A stretch of 6,062 bases of DNA from NCBI GenBank assembly GCA_018065815.1, contig JAGHSP010000252.1:1-6062 (forward strand), in the 5' to 3' direction. The notes below the pieces were generated by a model. The model did not search any database and was not told where the DNA came from. It worked only from the letters and a program-made list of their open reading frames with translations. Positions 5,506-6,062 of the stretch are shown piece after piece; within the stretch, counting starts at the first letter, position 1; each line of letters opens with the position of its first letter. The translations under genes were made by a program, and so were the position numbers. The DNA is from Candidatus Sodaliphilus limicaballi (GTDB lineage: Bacteria > Bacteroidota > Bacteroidia > Bacteroidales > Muribaculaceae).

Positions 5506-5877
5506 GAACTCCCCGCGCGGATCTCACTGAACTCACTGATTTTTTTCATTGAAAATATATATATTGTGCATTTTTTAGACCTCAGGGAGGTCGTAACTTT
5601 GGTTAACCGCTGGTCGCAGACCTGCGGGCTGCCGGTGGGAGTGAAGTGTGACAAAATCGCGGTTGAAGACCGCTACCTCGAAACGTGCAAGGAAGCGGGC
5701 GCCAACCGCAGTATAGTGTATCGCGTTTACCCTGCCCTGCCTTCGCTTGCGCTCAGTTAGGACAGGGTTATGTGCCCAAAGCAAGCTTTGTGCGTGTCGG
5801 CTTTCAGCCTCTAATTGTTAATATATTTTCAATGAAAAAAAATCAGTGTTATCAGTGAGATCCGCGCGGGGAGTTCC
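5505..5877. mobile_element. MITE-like element with ~56-bp terminal inverted repeats
   Basis: The left arm (5505-5560) and right arm (5821-5877) are inverted copies. The outer 26 bp (starting GGAACTCCCCGCGCGG) match exactly, a 3-bp mismatch follows, then CACTGAT, a T-run of 7 versus 8, and CATTGAAAATATAT matching again. Each arm has CACTGA-type subrepeats that could be transposase-binding sites. The 260-bp interior is more G/C-rich than the arms and has no ATG-initiated ORF of useful length, so the element is non-autonomous. The interior contains short hairpins: GACCTC-AGG-GAGGTC (5578-5592), GCGGT-TGAAG-ACCGC, and AAAGC-AA-GCTTT. I cannot define a target-site duplication with confidence, and cannot name the parent insertion sequence. 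Confidence 0.8.
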
Positions 5878-5958
5878 ATTGGTGAATAGATACGCCTCAG
5901 TGGGAGATAGAAAATTTCTTTTAATTTTGAATAATTTCTTTCAGTATAAGAAAATGAA
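5878..5958. other. A/T-rich spacer between the MITE and the terminator
   Basis: No gene or convincing promoter. The first bases (…GAATAGATACG, to about 5892) weakly mirror the sequence just left of the MITE (CGAGTCTATT, 8 of 10 after reverse complement), hinting that the inverted symmetry may reach beyond the arms. The TAATTTTG at 5929-5936 matches the -7 consensus on the plus strand but has no gene in front of it within the window. Confidence 0.4.
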
Positions 5959-5991
5959 GAGAGAGACACGTCGGCAGGACATGTCTCTCTC
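5959..5991 (-). terminator. Terminator-like hairpin after the partial minus-strand gene
   Basis: A perfect 10-bp stem, 5959-5968 with 5982-5991 (GAGAGAGACA/TGTCTCTCTC), extends after one mismatch by GTC/GAC to a 5-nt loop (5973-5977). On the minus strand, in the direction of the gene ending at 6019, it is followed by a T-rich but interrupted tract (TTCATTTTCTT). Position 27 bp past the stop codon and stem strength fit an intrinsic terminator; the imperfect T-run lowers certainty. Confidence 0.7.
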
Positions 5992-6018
5992 GGGATTTCG
6001 TAATATGCTATTACCGCA

Positions 6019-6062
6019 TCACTTCACAATGACTTTCTTGCCGTTGTGGGTGTATATGCCCT
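6019..6062 (-). CDS. C-terminal end of a Bacteroidales surface or secreted protein (partial)
   Basis: Only the last codons are inside the window; the gene continues to the right beyond position 6062. The translation GIYTHNGKKVIVK followed by a TGA stop matches the closing pattern GIY-x-x-x-GKK-V-x-VK found at the ends of many Bacteroidales secreted proteins, resembling a type IX secretion sorting domain tail. In gut Bacteroidales such tails also occur in proteins where secretion by that route is unproven. The protein itself cannot be identified. The hairpin at 5959-5991 follows in its direction of transcription. Confidence 0.7.
   Translation of the reverse strand, partial: GIYTHNGKKVIVK

Noticed and set aside
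5566..5760. 64-codon ORF inside the MITE as a real gene
   Set aside because: No ATG start, no initiation context and no recognised domain; kept only as a question about the element interior.

Overview
The window looks like a chromosomal segment of a gut-type Bacteroidales (Muribaculaceae or Prevotellaceae would fit; I cannot resolve further from sequence alone). Support: several exact matches to the Bacteroidetes -7 promoter box TAnnTTTG, A/T-rich translation starts without Shine-Dalgarno motifs, an RNase R and a lipoprotein of Bacteroidales style, and a final partial gene ending in the GIY...NGKKV.VK tail common at the C-termini of Bacteroidales surface proteins.

Layout. Positions 7-2409 (minus) carry a complete RNase R gene with G/C-rich coding sequence. 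Its upstream region, 2410-2852, is A/T-rich. It contains a roughly 240-bp block (2431-2668) bounded by a 13-bp inverted repeat and filled with nested palindromes, then divergent promoter signals. A G/C-rich gene for an unrecognised secreted lipoprotein follows at 2853-3554 (plus). From about 3555 the character changes to accessory DNA. A good promoter runs straight into 2.8 copies of a 33-bp tandem repeat, then into the first 88 codons of an AAA_14/DUF4143-type ATPase that stops just before the expected Walker B strand. Next is a cassette with an intact Fic-domain adenylyltransferase gene (4134-5426, DUF4172-Fic-winged helix), bracketed by a perfect 54-bp direct repeat (4000-4053 and 5452-5505). 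The second copy abuts a 373-bp MITE-like element (5505-5877) with ~56-bp terminal inverted repeats. The window closes with a terminator-like hairpin and the last 14 or so codons of a minus-strand surface-protein gene.

How it fits together. RNase R and the lipoprotein appear to be resident genes. The block from the tandem repeat to the MITE looks like layered insertions: an ATPase remnant, a Fic cassette and a non-autonomous transposable element. The most informative part is the Fic control region. A near-perfect Bacteroidales promoter (TTTG-N20-TAATTTTG) has a 17-bp palindrome, GTCGCAGAATTTGCGAC, lying on its predicted transcription start. A second exact copy lies just upstream, a decayed copy lies at the start codon, and another exact copy sits behind the gene in the 54-bp repeat. 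Because the Fic protein ends in a winged-helix domain plus an unusual tail, autoregulation through this palindrome is a natural hypothesis, but it is not shown by sequence alone.
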